The notes: generated by a model not told the origin, from the sequence alone. A DNA stretch of 64,000 nucleotides from Haloprofundus halobius (GCF_020097835.1 NZ_CP083666.1:1488001-1552000); one strand, 5' to 3'. Positions 1 to 10,029 are shown, numbered from the stretch's first letter. Program-made: numbers and translations.

Positions 1-253
1 CCGCAGTGAGTCCGACGGCCGCGAGGATGACGCGGCGTTCGCCGAATCGTTCGCCGAGGACGCCGCTGGGAAACTGCATTGTCGCGTAGGCGGCCCACAT
101 TCCCGCGAGCGCGAGGCCGACCGCACCGTTCGAGACGCCGAACTGCGCCGTAATGTCGGGGACGACCGGACTGATGGCGAGGCGCGCGACCATCGTCGCG
201 AAGAACGCGAGCGTACAGAGGACCAGTACGGTGTTCCGGTAGCGCCAGTTCAC
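1..253 (-). CDS. MFS transporter, N-terminal part (cut by window edge)
   Basis: The reverse strand stays open from a GTG codon at 253 to the window edge and encodes about 84 residues. It opens with a short polar stretch (VNWRYRNT), then a hydrophobic helix, then VVPDITAQFGVS and a second helix. GVLGERFGERR follows, matching the loop between helices 2 and 3 of major facilitator superfamily carriers. This is the first part of a secondary transporter in the cell membrane; the substrate cannot be told from this fragment. The GTG start is chosen because helix 1 begins directly after it, and no ATG lies upstream in frame before the neighbouring promoter. It is divergent from the oxidoreductase gene at 359, so the two share a roughly 100 nt intergenic region. 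Confidence 0.75.
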   Translation of the reverse strand, partial: MNWRYRNTVLVLCTLAFFATMVARLAISPVVPDITAQFGVSNGAVGLALAGMWAAYATMQFPSGVLGERFGERRVILAAVGLTA

Positions 254-358
254 GCCGAGCGTTGTCGGCGCCGGGCGAAGTGGGTTCTGATAGCGGAACT
301 CCGCACGAGAGACTGTAACACGAGTAACATTTTTTGCCGTGCGTTTGGCCTCACTCCT

Positions 359-1360
359 ATGCGCGTATTCGTAGCCGGTGCGACAGGTGTGTTGGGGCGG
401 CGTCTCGTCTCGCAGTTCACAGAGAGCGGTCACGACGTGGTCGCTCTGACGCGGGACGCCGAAGGGGACGAACTCGTCGCTGACCGCGGCGGCGAACCGT
501 ATCGAGGTGACCTCTTCGACGCGGACTCGCTCGCGCTCGCCGCCGAGGGCGCGGATGTCGTTATCCACGCGGCGACCGCTATTCCGACCGACCCGAACCC
601 GACGACGGAGGCGTGGAACCGAAACGACCGCGTCCGCCGAGAGGGTGCGCGCGCGCTCACGACCGCCGCCGCGTCGGTCGGGGCGGAACGCTACATCCAG
701 CAGAGCGTCGTCTGGGTAGCCGCGAACTCTCGGGGCGACCCGTTCGACGAGTCGTCGCCGCCAGAGCCGACGCGCATTACGCAGTCGGCCGTCGACGCCG
801 AACAGATAGCGATGGCCGCGAGTCACGACGCGCCGTTTTCGGCCTCCGTGTTGCGCTGCGGCGTCCTCTACGCGCCGGACGCGGCGCACACTCGCCAGTA
901 CGCCGAGCGGCTCCTGCGGCGTCGCCTCCCCGCTCTCGGACGAGGGCCGCTCGGCCGCGACGAGGTCGTCGTCGCGCCGATCCACGCCGACGACGCCGCG
1001 AGCGCGTTCGTCGCCGCCGCCGAGTCGGGAGCCGACGGCATCTGGCACGTCGTCGACGACGAACCGGTGTCGACCCGAGAGTTCCTCCGAACGTTCGCCG
1101 ACTATCTGGACGCGCCGAGGCCGCTTCCGGTACCCGCGTGGCTCGCGCGAGCGACCGTCGGGTCGGAGGCCGTCTCGCAGTTCACCACGTCGATGCCGAC
1201 GACGAACGAGCGATTCCGCGCGGCGACCGGTTGGGAGCCGACGTACCCGACCTACCGCGAGGGGCTCCGGCAGGTCGTCGACGAGTGGCGCGAGGACGAG
1301 ACGCTCGAGGATCTGCGGTCGGGGGCAGCGGCGGAGCGACCGGACGCCGGGACGTCGTGA
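359..1360 (+). CDS. NAD(P)-dependent epimerase/dehydratase-like protein (atypical SDR)
   Basis: This 333-residue protein has an N-terminal Rossmann fold with the dinucleotide-binding motif AGATGVLGRRL near residues 7-17. It continues with DLFDADSL and ADVVIHAATA, as in extended SDR proteins. The usual catalytic Tyr-x3-Lys is not visible where it should be: the region after SVVWVAANSRG reads QSAVDAEQIA, with no Tyr. It is therefore probably an atypical SDR that binds NAD(P) but may reduce a different substrate or act as a sensor, as in the NmrA or NDUFA9-like groups. Substrate unknown. The ATG at 359 directly follows a T-rich promoter region and agrees with the family start. Confidence 0.8.
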   Translation: MRVFVAGATGVLGRRLVSQFTESGHDVVALTRDAEGDELVADRGGEPYRGDLFDADSLALAAEGADVVIHAATAIPTDPNPTTEAWNRNDRVRREGARALTTAAASVGAERYIQQSVVWVAANSRGDPFDESSPPEPTRITQSAVDAEQIAMAASHDAPFSASVLRCGVLYAPDAAHTRQYAERLLRRRLPALGRGPLGRDEVVVAPIHADDAASAFVAAAESGADGIWHVVDDEPVSTREFLRTFADYLDAPRPLPVPAWLARATVGSEAVSQFTTSMPTTNERFRAATGWEPTYPTYREGLRQVVDEWREDETLEDLRSGAAAERPDAGTS

Positions 1361-1438
1361 CGCGGGACGCGACAGACGCGAACGGCACGTGGCGGGAGCG
1401 ACGCGAACAGTCAAGGCCCGACCGCGAGAACGTGACCC

Positions 1439-2284
1439 ATGACCGAGAAACCGCTCGACGGGCGCGTCGCGTTCATCACCGGAACCAGTCGAGGCATCGG
1501 GAAGGCGCTGGCGCTCGCCTTCGCCGACGCCGGGGCCGCCGTCGTCTCGACGGGGAAGACGATGGACGAACACGAGCGCCTGCCGGGGACCGTCACCCAG
1601 ACGACCGAGGAGATACGCGAACGCGGCGGCGACTCCATCGCGCTGCAACTCGACGTGCGCGACGAGTCGAACGTCGAGGAGGCCATCGAACGGACCGTCG
1701 ACGAGTTCGGCGGGCTCGACATCGTCGTCAACAACGCCGGTGCCATCCAGTTTGGCGGCGTCGACGAGATTCCCGCGAAACGGTTCGACCTCCTGATGGA
1801 TGTCAACGCCCGCGGGGCGTACGTGACGTCGCGCGCGGCGCTGCCGTACCTCCGCGAGAGCGACCACGCCCACGTCGTGATGAACTCGCCGCCGACGACG
1901 ATGGAACCGTCGCCCGGAAAGGCAGCGTACGCGCTCTCGAAGTACGGGATGACGTTCCTCGCACGCTCGCTCGCCGACGAGCTCCAGAGCGACGAGATCG
2001 CCGTCAACAGCATCTGGCCCGTCTCGGCCATCGAGACGGAGGCGACGCGGCACTTCGAACTCGGCCAACCCGAGGACTGGCGTACTCCCCAAATCGTCGT
2101 CGACGCGATGCTCGAACTCGTGACGCGCGACCCGACCGAGTGCACGGGTAACGAGTTCTACGACGAGGAACTGCTTCGGGAGGCCGGAGTTTCGGAGTTC
2201 TCGCAGTACGCCGTCGTCGAGGGGACCGACCCCGGCCCCACGTCGGCGCGGCTATTCGATTCGGGTTACGGGCAGAACGGGTAA
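1439..2284 (+). CDS. Short-chain dehydrogenase/reductase, HSDL2-like
   Basis: The 281-residue protein shows the classical SDR signature: TGTSRGIG cofactor loop (about residues 15-22), NNAG (about 98-101), and YALSKYG carrying the catalytic Tyr and Lys (about 164-170). MNSPPTT precedes it and holds the likely catalytic Ser. The long insertion after strand 2 (STGKTMDEHERLPGT) and the overall order resemble the HSDL2/hydroxysteroid dehydrogenase-like group. It is cytoplasmic, reduces or oxidises a hydroxyl/carbonyl with NAD(P), and its substrate is unknown. It sits 78 nt after another oxidoreductase on the same strand and converges with the M24 peptidase gene, from which it is separated by only 19 nt. 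Confidence 0.88.
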   Translation: MTEKPLDGRVAFITGTSRGIGKALALAFADAGAAVVSTGKTMDEHERLPGTVTQTTEEIRERGGDSIALQLDVRDESNVEEAIERTVDEFGGLDIVVNNAGAIQFGGVDEIPAKRFDLLMDVNARGAYVTSRAALPYLRESDHAHVVMNSPPTTMEPSPGKAAYALSKYGMTFLARSLADELQSDEIAVNSIWPVSAIETEATRHFELGQPEDWRTPQIVVDAMLELVTRDPTECTGNEFYDEELLREAGVSEFSQYAVVEGTDPGPTSARLFDSGYGQNG

Positions 2285-2303
2285 CGACCGAGGCTCGGCG
2301 ACC

Positions 2304-3482
2304 TCAGTCGACGACGAGTTCGACGGGGTAGTCGGTGAAGTTCTCGTAGCCGTCCTCGGTGACGACGGCGATGTCCTCGATGCGGACGCCGCCGACCGCC
2401 GGGTCGTAGAGGCCGGGTTCGATGGTGACGACGTGGCCGGGTTTCAGCTCCTCGCCGTCGGGGCTGAGCCGGGGGCCTTCGTGGACGTCGAGGCCGACAC
2501 CGTGGCCGGTGCTGTGGATGAATCCTGTTTCTGTGGTCGGGTCGCTTCGGAACGTCGCGTGGCCCGCGTCCTCGTACACGTCGCAGACCGCGTCGTGGAC
2601 GTCCGCCCCCGTCGCGCCGGGTTCGAGCGCGTCGAACGCCGCGTCCTTCGCCTCGGCGGTCAGTTCGAACCACTCGCGAATCTCGTCGCTCGGTTCACCC
2701 TTGACGAACGTCCGCGTCATGTCCGCGTGGTACTTCGTGGCTTTGCTCCGCGGGAAGATATCGACGATGATGGATTCGTTCGCCAGAAGAGGCCCACTCC
2801 CGCGGTCGTGCGGGTCGGCCGCGTGCTCGCCGCAGGCGACGATGGTCTCGTCGAGCGCACAGCCCTCACGCAGGAGCGTAATCTCGATCTCTTGCTGGAC
2901 GCGCTCGCTCGTGAGCGGTTCGCCCTCGTAGACGAGTGTGCCGTCGGCGGCGATGTCGGCGGCGCGGATGAGATTCTCGGCGGCTCGCATCGCCGCTTCG
3001 TTCGCCTTCTGGGCGGCGCGCACGTTGTCGACTTCCTCGTCGGTCTTCACCGCGCGGATGTCGCCGAGCACGTCGCGCGACTCGGCGGTCACGTCGCCGC
3101 CCTGTTCGCGGAGGCCGTCGGCGGTGCCGAGCGGGAAGCGTTCGGGCGCGAGCACGGATTTTACCTCCGCGTCGTCCAGAAACGCGGCGATAGTTCGGGC
3201 ACGACCCTCCTTCGGGCCGTACTCGGCGAGTCGCTGCCGGAAGTCGTAGTCGGCGAATCGGAAGACGGCGTCGGCGCGACTCTCCTTCTTCGCGCGACCG
3301 TACTCCAGTCCGCTGACGAGCAGACGGGTCTCGTCGCCGGTGAAGACGGTGACGAAGGGGTCGGGCGCGTCGAACCCCGAGAGGTACAACTGGTTGGAGT
3401 CGCCGCCGTCGGCGTCGAGGAGGTAGCCGTCGAAGCCTTCGGAGCCGAGATGCTCGGAGAGCGAGGAGAGGTCAGGTTCCAT
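2304..3482 (-). CDS. M24 family metallopeptidase (Xaa-Pro dipeptidase-like)
   Basis: The 392-residue protein has the creatinase/prolidase layout: an N-terminal domain to about residue 150, then a pita-bread catalytic domain. All five metal ligands of the family can be seen: Asp in IIVDIFPRS, Asp in HADMTRT, His in [15 protein letters not shown], Glu in [10 protein letters not shown] and Glu in [10 protein letters not shown]. It should therefore bind two divalent metals and cleave an amino acid in front of proline, or a related bond, in the cytoplasm. The ATG at 3482 is preferred over upstream codons because [12 protein letters not shown] matches the usual short haloarchaeal N-terminus. A second M24 gene lies at 20779; the two are diverged paralogues. 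Confidence 0.9.
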   Translation of the reverse strand: MEPDLSSLSEHLGSEGFDGYLLDADGGDSNQLYLSGFDAPDPFVTVFTGDETRLLVSGLEYGRAKKESRADAVFRFADYDFRQRLAEYGPKEGRARTIAAFLDDAEVKSVLAPERFPLGTADGLREQGGDVTAESRDVLGDIRAVKTDEEVDNVRAAQKANEAAMRAAENLIRAADIAADGTLVYEGEPLTSERVQQEIEITLLREGCALDETIVACGEHAADPHDRGSGPLLANESIIVDIFPRSKATKYHADMTRTFVKGEPSDEIREWFELTAEAKDAAFDALEPGATGADVHDAVCDVYEDAGHATFRSDPTTETGFIHSTGHGVGLDVHEGPRLSPDGEELKPGHVVTIEPGLYDPAVGGVRIEDIAVVTEDGYENFTDYPVELVVD

Positions 3483-3594
3483 ACCTCCGAGGGGACGCCG
3501 CGACGGTAAAGTGGTTGGCTTCCCGGAAGCAAGAGACAAGAGGCAATGTCTCCGCCTTCGGTACGCTGATACCGACTCGCACGGACACCGCGGT

Positions 3595-4890
3595 ATGGAC
3601 GCGGAACTCTCTCAGTCTCGGGTACGCGGCACAGCCCGCGCGCCGCCGTCGAAGAGCTACACGCATCGGGCGATTCTCGCCGCCGGCTACAGCGACGGTG
3701 CGACCGTCTACGACCCGCTCGTGAGCGCGGATACGGAAGCGACGATGCGCGCCGTCGACGCCTTCGGCGGCGACGTGACCCGCGAGGGCGACACGCTCGA
3801 AGTCGACGGCTTCGGCGGCCGTCCGGATGTTCCAGACGACGTCATCGACTGCGCGAACAGCGGGACGACGATGCGCCTCGTCACCGCCGCCGCGGCGCTC
3901 GGCGACGGTATCACCGTGCTGACCGGTGACGACTCGCTCCGCTCACGGCCACAGGGACCGCTGCTCGACGCGGTTTCGGAGCTGGGTGGCCGCGCGGAGA
4001 GCACCCGCGGCAACGGACAGGCGCCGCTCGTCCTCAAAGGGCCGATTTCTGGGGGGACGGTGTCGATTCCGGGCGACGTGTCTTCGCAGTACATCTCGGC
4101 GCTGCTGATGGCCGGAGCAGTCACCGAGGAGGGTATCGACATCGAACTGGAGACACAGCTCAAATCCGCGCCGTACGTCGACATCACGCTCGAAGTGTTA
4201 CGTGACTTCGGTGTGAGCGCCGAATCGACCGAGCGCGGCTTTTCGGTCGCCGGCAGGCAGTCCTACGACCCCGACGGCGGCGAGTACCGCGTCCCCGGCG
4301 ACTTCTCGTCCATCTCGTACCTGCTCGCCGCAGGTGCCGTCGCCGCCGAGGAAGACCACGAGGTGGTCGTCGAGGGCGCGCATCCGAGCGCGCAGGGCGA
4401 CGCCGCCATCGTCGAGATTCTCGAACGCATGGGCGCGGCTATCGAGTGGGACCGCGAGAACGGCCGCATCACGGTTCGGAGATCTCAGTTATCGGGCGTC
4501 ACCGTCGACGTCGGCGACACGCCAGACTTGCTCCCGACAATCGCAACACTCGGCGCTATCGCCGACGGCGAGACGCGCATCGAGAACTGCGAGCACGTCC
4601 GGTACAAGGAGACCGACAGAGTGAGCGCGATGGCAGACGAGTTGACCGAGATGGGCGCAGTCGTCGAGGAAGAACGGGACGTGCTGACGGTGAAGGGTGG
4701 CGAGACTGCGCTCGCGGGCACGACGGTCGACGGTTACCACGACCACCGTATCGTGATGGCGCTTTCCGTCGCCGGACTCGTCGCCGACGGGACGACTCGG
4801 ATTCGGGGTGCCGAACACGTCGACGTCTCGTTCCCGAACTTCTTCGACGTGTTCACCGGACTCGGCGCGGACGTGCGGTTGCGGGAGTAG
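3595..4890 (+). CDS. aroA: 3-phosphoshikimate 1-carboxyvinyltransferase (EPSP synthase)
   Basis: This enzyme joins phosphoenolpyruvate to shikimate 3-phosphate, the sixth step of the shikimate pathway. The 431-residue length is normal. Recognisable elements are [11 protein letters not shown] near residue 17 (Lys and Ser bind shikimate 3-phosphate), NSGTTMRL near residue 88, [34 protein letters not shown] and DHRIVMALS near the C-terminus. The ATG at 3595 starts [12 protein letters not shown], the usual length before the SKS motif; in-frame codons further upstream overlap the divergent peptidase promoter. The gene is 112 nt from that peptidase and is followed, after a small membrane gene on the other strand, by aroC of the same pathway. 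Confidence 0.96.
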   Translation: MDAELSQSRVRGTARAPPSKSYTHRAILAAGYSDGATVYDPLVSADTEATMRAVDAFGGDVTREGDTLEVDGFGGRPDVPDDVIDCANSGTTMRLVTAAAALGDGITVLTGDDSLRSRPQGPLLDAVSELGGRAESTRGNGQAPLVLKGPISGGTVSIPGDVSSQYISALLMAGAVTEEGIDIELETQLKSAPYVDITLEVLRDFGVSAESTERGFSVAGRQSYDPDGGEYRVPGDFSSISYLLAAGAVAAEEDHEVVVEGAHPSAQGDAAIVEILERMGAAIEWDRENGRITVRRSQLSGVTVDVGDTPDLLPTIATLGAIADGETRIENCEHVRYKETDRVSAMADELTEMGAVVEEERDVLTVKGGETALAGTTVDGYHDHRIVMALSVAGLVADGTTRIRGAEHVDVSFPNFFDVFTGLGADVRLRE

Positions 4891-5104
4891 CGCGACGGGC
4901 GCGAGAGAGAGAGAGTGCTTGGCCGAATTGGCTGACAGACGGCGCTTCGAACGTCGACTGACGCGAACCGGTGCGCCGTGCACCCGCCTCGTCCGGTTCG
5001 CGGCGGTTCTCAGAGTATGGGCGGTCTGGTTCCGTTTTCGTACAAGAAGGTTCGCCGAACACGGCGTCGGTTCTCGGCACGAGATATGAGCGGAAATAAC
5101 CGAC

Positions 5105-5578
5105 TCACCGCTCGCTGACGCCGGTTCGTCGCCGAATCGCCTCGACCCACCACGTCTTGAACACGAGTATGCCAGCGGTGCCGACGACAGTACCTACCGG
5201 CTTCCGTCGAATCGCGGAGACAAGCGCCAAGATTCCGGAAACGGCGTTCACTACGTTGAGGACGTTCGGGTAGCTGAAGTCCATCGTTCCGTTTCCTTCG
5301 TCGAGCCACGTTTCTTCGGCGAGGACGACTTCGCTGAGCCAGTTATCGGTGCGCTCAGGTTCGGAGAACAGCACCGGGTTGACGATTGTGAACGCGACAG
5401 CGGCGGCGAGCAGACGCCACTTGCGATGGTAGATAGCGTACATCAGCACCGGCGTGATGGTGAAGCGCGTGCCCGCACTCCACGGGTTCGAATGTCTGCG
5501 CCAGAACTTGTCTTGGAGTCGCGCGCGCAGTGAGCGCTGGTCGATGTTCGACGAGTCGACGACGGCGGGATCGGTCAT
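5105..5578 (-). CDS. Small multi-pass membrane protein of unknown function (DUF6653-like)
   Basis: The gene encodes 157 residues starting MTDPAVVDSSN. About four hydrophobic stretches are visible: FTITPVLMYAIYH, LLAAAVAFTIVNPVLF, VLNVVNAVSGILALVSAI and VGTVVGTAGILVF. It is therefore probably an integral membrane protein. The motif KFWRRHSNPWSAGTR before the first helix, and the phrase PVLFSEPERTDNWLSEVVLAE, recall a small haloarchaeal family that I remember as DUF6653; that assignment is from memory and not certain. It lies between aroA and aroC on the opposite strand, divergent from aroC by 97 nt, and nothing suggests a role in aromatic synthesis. Confidence 0.7.
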   Translation of the reverse strand: MTDPAVVDSSNIDQRSLRARLQDKFWRRHSNPWSAGTRFTITPVLMYAIYHRKWRLLAAAVAFTIVNPVLFSEPERTDNWLSEVVLAEETWLDEGNGTMDFSYPNVLNVVNAVSGILALVSAIRRKPVGTVVGTAGILVFKTWWVEAIRRRTGVSER

Positions 5579-5675
5579 AGGTGCAGAAATGATTGCCGAC
5601 GAGATGAGGTTTCCCCGTCGCCACGATTGCGCCTTTCTGCAAACACTAAATGGCCGCGACACCGACGCCCCCGTA

Positions 5676-6833
5676 ATGAACGGCAACGGCTTCGGACGAC
5701 TGTTCCAGTTTTCGACCTACGGCGAGAGCCACGGCGACGCGATGGGCGTCGTCGTCAGCGGCTGTCCCGCGGGCGTCGAACTCGACGAGGAGGAGATTCA
5801 GCGAGAACTCGACCGGCGCAAACCCGGCCAGTCGATGATAACGACGAGCAGAGGCGAACCCGACGAGGTGGCCATCCACAGCGGGCTCCAAAATGGATAT
5901 ACGACGGGCACGCCCATCGGGATGACCATCGAGAACAAGGACGCGCGCTCGGGCAAGTACGAACCGTTCGTCACCGCGCCGCGACCCTCCCACGGCGACT
6001 TCACGTACTCTGCTAAATTCGGCACGCGCAACTGGGGCGGCGGCGGGCGCTCGTCCGCGCGCGAGACGGTGAACTGGGTCGCCGCGGGCGCGGTCGCCCG
6101 GCAAGTCTTGGAGCAGTCCGAATACGGTATCCAGATCAAAGCGCACGTCAACAAAATCGGCGACGTCGAGGCTCCCGAGGTGACGTTCGAGGAGATGCTC
6201 GAACACACAGAGGAGAACGACATCCGCTGTGCGCACCCCGAGACGGCGGAGAAGATGCGCGAACTCACCGACGAGTACCAGAAACAGGGCGACTCCATCG
6301 GCGGGAGCATCTACTTCGAGGCCCGCGGCGTTCCGCGAGGCCTCGGTGCGCCGCGCTTCGAGTCGTTCCCCTCGCGCCTCGGCCGGGCGATGTTCTCGAT
6401 TCCGGCGACGACGAGCGTCGAGTACGGCCTCGGCAAGGAGGCCAGCGAGTGGACCGGTCACGACCGTAACGAGGACTGGGAGTTCGGAGAAGAGGGCGAC
6501 CCAGTCCCCGTGGGCAACAAACACGGCGGCCTGCAGGGCGGCATCACGACGGGCCAACCGATCTACGGCGAGGCGACGTGGCACGCGCCCACGTCGATTC
6601 CGAAAGAGCAGACGACCGTCGACTGGGAGACCGGCGAGGAGAAAGAGGTGCAGGTCGTCGGCCGCCACGATCCGGTGCTGCCGCCACGTGCGGTGCCCGT
6701 CGTGGAGGCGATGCTGTGGGTGACAGTACTGGACTTCATGCTGTTGGCGGGGCGCATCAATCCCGACCGCTTGGACGGACAGGTCGGCGAGTACGACACC
6801 GAGTACCACCCGAGTAGTCCGGAGAACCAGTAA
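5676..6833 (+). CDS. aroC: Chorismate synthase
   Basis: Chorismate synthase removes phosphate from EPSP with reduced FMN, giving chorismate, the branch point to Phe, Tyr and Trp. The 385-residue protein carries the family signatures: TYGESHGDAMGVVVSGCPAG near residues 14-33, RRKPGQS near residue 50, NWGGGGRSSARET near residue 117, and RGLGAPRFESFPSRLGRAM in the second half. The region after it (NKHGGLQGGITTGQPI) is also typical. MNGNGFGRLFQFS is the conserved start, so the ATG at 5676 is used. Archaeal shikimate genes are often scattered, so aroA and aroC within 800 nt of each other here is a meaningful association. Confidence 0.97.
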   Translation: MNGNGFGRLFQFSTYGESHGDAMGVVVSGCPAGVELDEEEIQRELDRRKPGQSMITTSRGEPDEVAIHSGLQNGYTTGTPIGMTIENKDARSGKYEPFVTAPRPSHGDFTYSAKFGTRNWGGGGRSSARETVNWVAAGAVARQVLEQSEYGIQIKAHVNKIGDVEAPEVTFEEMLEHTEENDIRCAHPETAEKMRELTDEYQKQGDSIGGSIYFEARGVPRGLGAPRFESFPSRLGRAMFSIPATTSVEYGLGKEASEWTGHDRNEDWEFGEEGDPVPVGNKHGGLQGGITTGQPIYGEATWHAPTSIPKEQTTVDWETGEEKEVQVVGRHDPVLPPRAVPVVEAMLWVTVLDFMLLAGRINPDRLDGQVGEYDTEYHPSSPENQ

Positions 6834-7080
6834 CGTCGGCGCTGCGTTCGTTCTCGACTGACTATCGCCCCATTATGATAGAAATTTAACCCGACTTTTC
6901 GTCGAATGCATTTGTAAACGTAGAACTCGATTCGTAGTTGTAAACGGCTGCAAATTCCGGCAACCGACGGGCGTTTCTTCGATTCTTCATAATCATTCTA
7001 TGACAACCTATAGCAAAGACTTTACTTGGTAGATGGCTACAATCGCACACTGGCGGCCCGACACGGGCCAGGACTCAAAT

Positions 7081-8982
7081 ATGACTAACGACGAACTCAT
7101 CTGGCGAATCGCAGGGGGATCCGGGGACGGGATCGCCTCGACGAGCCAGAACTTCGCGAAGGCCCTGATGCGCTCGGGCCTCAACGTTTTCACGCATCGA
7201 CACTATCCGTCGCGGATTCGCGGCGGCCACACGTACACCGAGATTCGGGCCTCCGCCGACCCCGTCAAGTCCCGTGGGGACGGCTACAACTTCCTGCTCG
7301 CGCTGGGTGACTCGTTCGCCCGGAACCCGCAGCAGAACGCCTACTACGGCAACGAGGAGATCAAACCGCTCTCGGAGAACCTCGACGAACTCCGCGAGGG
7401 CGGCGTCATCATCTACGACTCCGGCTTGCTCGACGCGTCGGAAATCGAAGACTTCGACGAACGAGTCGAGGAGAACGACTGGCACGTCTACGACCTCGAC
7501 CTGCGCACGATGGCCCGCGAACACGGCCGCGAGGTCATGCGCAACACCGCCGGCGTCGGCGCGACCTGCGCGCTCGCGGGCATCGACCTCGAGTGGATCG
7601 AGGAACTGATGACCGACGCGATGCCCGAGAAGATTCTCGAACCGAACCTCGAGATTCTCCACGAGGCGTACGAGATGGTCGAATCGGAGTACGACGTCGA
7701 CGCCCACGACGTGAAGATTCCCGAGGGCGAACACGACGAAGAGCAGGTGCTCATGTCCGGGTCGGACGCCATCGCCTACGGCGCCATCGACGAAGGCTGC
7801 CGCTTCATCGCGGGCTACCCGATGACGCCGTGGACCGAGGTGTTCACCATCATGTCGCAGAACCTGCCCGAACTCGGCGGCATCTCCGAGCAGGTCGAAG
7901 ACGAGATCGCCGCGGCGGCGCTCGCACTCGGCGCGAGCCACGCGGGCGTCAAGGCCATGTCCGGGTCGTCCGGCGGCGGCTTCGCGCTGATGTCGGAGCC
8001 GCTCGGCCTCGCGGAGATGACCGAGACGCCCGTCGTCCTCATCGAGGCGATGCGCGCCGGGCCCTCGACCGGGATGCCGACGAAACCCGAACAGGGCGAC
8101 CTCGAACACGTCCTGTACACCTCGCAGGGCGACTCGCACCGCATCGTCTTCGCGCCCGGCACGGTCGCCGAGGCGTACACGCAGACGCGCAAGGCGTTCC
8201 AGATCGCCTACGAGTACCAGATTCCGAGCATCGTGCTCTACGACCAGAAGCTCGGCGGCGAACTCGTGAACGTGCCGGCGAGCCACTTCGACGAGGAGCC
8301 GAACCCGTCGCTGGGTTCGACCTTGACGGAGGCCGAAATCGCGGACGCGCCGCACGACGACTCCGGCAAGTTCTCCCGCTTCAGCTACGACACGCCCGAG
8401 GACAACGGTGTCGCGCCGCGGTCGATTCCCGGCCAGAAGGGCGGCCGCTTCCTCGCCACCGGTAACGAGCACATGCCCGAGGGGCACATCAGCGAGGACC
8501 CCGAGAACCGCGTGTTCCAGATGAACAAGCGGATGCGCAAACTCGAAGCTATCCGCGAGGAACTCGACGGCGAGGTCGTCAACAACTCCGAGTACGGCGA
8601 GGAGGACGCCCAGTACGGTTTCCTCACCTTCGGCAGCCAGCAGGGTACCGTCGAGGAGGCCGTCGACCGTCTCAACGAGGACGGCCACTCGGTGAAGATG
8701 CTCGGCGTCAGCGAGATGGCGCCGTACCCGGTCGAACAGGTGAGTGAGTTCATCGAGAGCGTCGACGAGGTGCTCGTCGTCGAGATGAACGCCTCCGCGC
8801 AGTTCCGCGGGCTGACCCAGAAGGAGGTCGGACGCTACGGCGACAAGCTCTCGAGCCTCTTGAAGTACAACGGCAACCCCTTCGAGCCCCAAGACATCGT
8901 CGAGGGCTTCGAGGTCAACATCGTCGAGAACGACGACCATCCCCACACGCGAACCAAGTACGTTCCAGCAGCGGGTGACTAA
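7081..8982 (+). CDS. porA: Pyruvate:ferredoxin oxidoreductase, fused gamma-alpha subunit
   Basis: With PorB this cytoplasmic enzyme oxidises pyruvate to acetyl-CoA and CO2 and reduces ferredoxin, replacing pyruvate dehydrogenase in haloarchaea. The 633-residue chain starts with a gamma domain (IAGGSGDGIASTSQNFAKAL near residue 7, then YPSRIRGGHTYTEIRAS). It continues with the alpha (pyrimidine-binding) domain from about residue 225 (GSDAIAYGAIDEGCRF and AGYPMTPWTEVF). Length and the pairing with a 312-residue beta subunit fit the pyruvate enzyme better than the shorter 2-oxoglutarate paralogue; that choice is from remembered family lengths. The ATG at 7081 gives the standard MTNDELIWRIAGG; an in-frame ATG at 7033 would add 16 unusual residues. 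An AT-rich stretch precedes the gene. Confidence 0.92.
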   Translation: MTNDELIWRIAGGSGDGIASTSQNFAKALMRSGLNVFTHRHYPSRIRGGHTYTEIRASADPVKSRGDGYNFLLALGDSFARNPQQNAYYGNEEIKPLSENLDELREGGVIIYDSGLLDASEIEDFDERVEENDWHVYDLDLRTMAREHGREVMRNTAGVGATCALAGIDLEWIEELMTDAMPEKILEPNLEILHEAYEMVESEYDVDAHDVKIPEGEHDEEQVLMSGSDAIAYGAIDEGCRFIAGYPMTPWTEVFTIMSQNLPELGGISEQVEDEIAAAALALGASHAGVKAMSGSSGGGFALMSEPLGLAEMTETPVVLIEAMRAGPSTGMPTKPEQGDLEHVLYTSQGDSHRIVFAPGTVAEAYTQTRKAFQIAYEYQIPSIVLYDQKLGGELVNVPASHFDEEPNPSLGSTLTEAEIADAPHDDSGKFSRFSYDTPEDNGVAPRSIPGQKGGRFLATGNEHMPEGHISEDPENRVFQMNKRMRKLEAIREELDGEVVNNSEYGEEDAQYGFLTFGSQQGTVEEAVDRLNEDGHSVKMLGVSEMAPYPVEQVSEFIESVDEVLVVEMNASAQFRGLTQKEVGRYGDKLSSLLKYNGNPFEPQDIVEGFEVNIVENDDHPHTRTKYVPAAGD

Positions 8983-8984
8983 TC

Positions 8985-9923
8985 ATGAGTGCATTCAGCG
9001 CAATCGGAGAAGGCAAAGAAATCGACCGCAACGACTACACGCCCGGTCTCGAACCGCAGGCGACGTGGTGTCCCGGCTGTGGTGACTTCGGCGTCCTGAA
9101 GGCGCTGAAGGGCGCGGCCGCGGAACTCGGCAAATCGCCCGACGAGATGCTGCTCGTCACGGGTATCGGCTGCTCGGGGAAGCTCAACAGCTACTTCGAG
9201 AGCTACGGCTTCCACACCATCCACGGCCGCTCGCTGCCGGTCGCTCGCGCGGCGAAGCTCGCCAACCCCGGCCTGCAGGTCGTCGCCGCCGGCGGCGACG
9301 GTGACGGCTACGGTATCGGCGGCAACCACTTCATGCACAGCGCCCGCGAGAACCACGACATGACCTACATCGTGTTCAACAACGAGATCTTCGGCCTCAC
9401 GAAGGGCCAGACCTCGCCGACGAGCCCGATGGGTCACAAGTCGAAGACTCAGCCGCACGGCAGCGCCAAGCAGCCGCTTCGGCCGCTGTCGCTGTCGCTG
9501 ACCTCCGGCGCGTCGTACATCGCGCGCACCGCGGCGGTCAACCCGAACCAGGCGAAAGACATCATCGTCGAGGCGATGGAGCACGACGGCTTCTCGCACG
9601 TCGACTTCCTGACGCAGTGTCCGACGTGGAACAAGGACGCCCGACAGTACGTCCCGTACGTCGACATCCAGGACTCCGAGGACTACGAGTTCGACAACAC
9701 CGACCGCCGCGAGGCCGCGGAGATGATGCACGAGACCGAGGACGCCCTCCACGAGGGCACCGTCCTCACCGGTCGCTACTACGTCGACAGCGACCGCCCG
9801 TCCTACCAGCAGGAGAAACAGCAGATTGGCGAAATGCCCGAGGAACCGCTGGCGGAGCGCTACTTCGACGACAGCTACGAGTGGGAGCGCTCGTACGACA
9901 ACTTCCTCGACAAGCACAAGTAA
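8985..9923 (+). CDS. porB: Pyruvate:ferredoxin oxidoreductase, beta subunit
   Basis: The 312-residue subunit holds thiamine diphosphate and the iron-sulfur cluster. WCPGCGDFGVLKALKG near residues 28-43 gives two cysteine ligands, VTGIGCSGKLNSY another. GGDGDGYGIGGNH is followed by YIVFNNEIFGLTKGQ, the GDG...NN motif that binds thiamine diphosphate through magnesium. QTSPTSPMGHKSKTQPHGS is characteristic of this family. The start codon lies 2 nt after the porA stop codon, so the two subunits are made from one mRNA. Without PorA the subunit is inactive. The Lrp-type gene that follows on the same strand has its own promoter. Confidence 0.95.
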   Translation: MSAFSAIGEGKEIDRNDYTPGLEPQATWCPGCGDFGVLKALKGAAAELGKSPDEMLLVTGIGCSGKLNSYFESYGFHTIHGRSLPVARAAKLANPGLQVVAAGGDGDGYGIGGNHFMHSARENHDMTYIVFNNEIFGLTKGQTSPTSPMGHKSKTQPHGSAKQPLRPLSLSLTSGASYIARTAAVNPNQAKDIIVEAMEHDGFSHVDFLTQCPTWNKDARQYVPYVDIQDSEDYEFDNTDRREAAEMMHETEDALHEGTVLTGRYYVDSDRPSYQQEKQQIGEMPEEPLAERYFDDSYEWERSYDNFLDKHK

Positions 9924-10029
9924 GCGACCGACCCGTCGCTCTCGTTCGATTCTTTCGCGAACCGCCTCGGGAGCGACCGCCATCGCGACAGCCATTTCAC
10001 ATCCCGAAGAACTGATTTCGCGTTCGCAA

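Noticed and set aside
2433-3509. 358-codon frame opposite the M24 peptidase
   Set aside because: Shadow of a conserved gene; composition typical of antisense reading.
7033-7080. Upstream ATG for porA at 7033
   Set aside because: It would add 16 residues without family counterpart; MTNDELIWRIAGG at 7081 is the normal start, although a leaderless message from 7033 cannot be ruled out.
7075-8946. 623-codon open frame on the reverse strand of porA
   Set aside because: It is Leu/Val/Arg/Asp-rich antisense of a well-recognised gene, as expected from high third-position GC; no motif or start signal.
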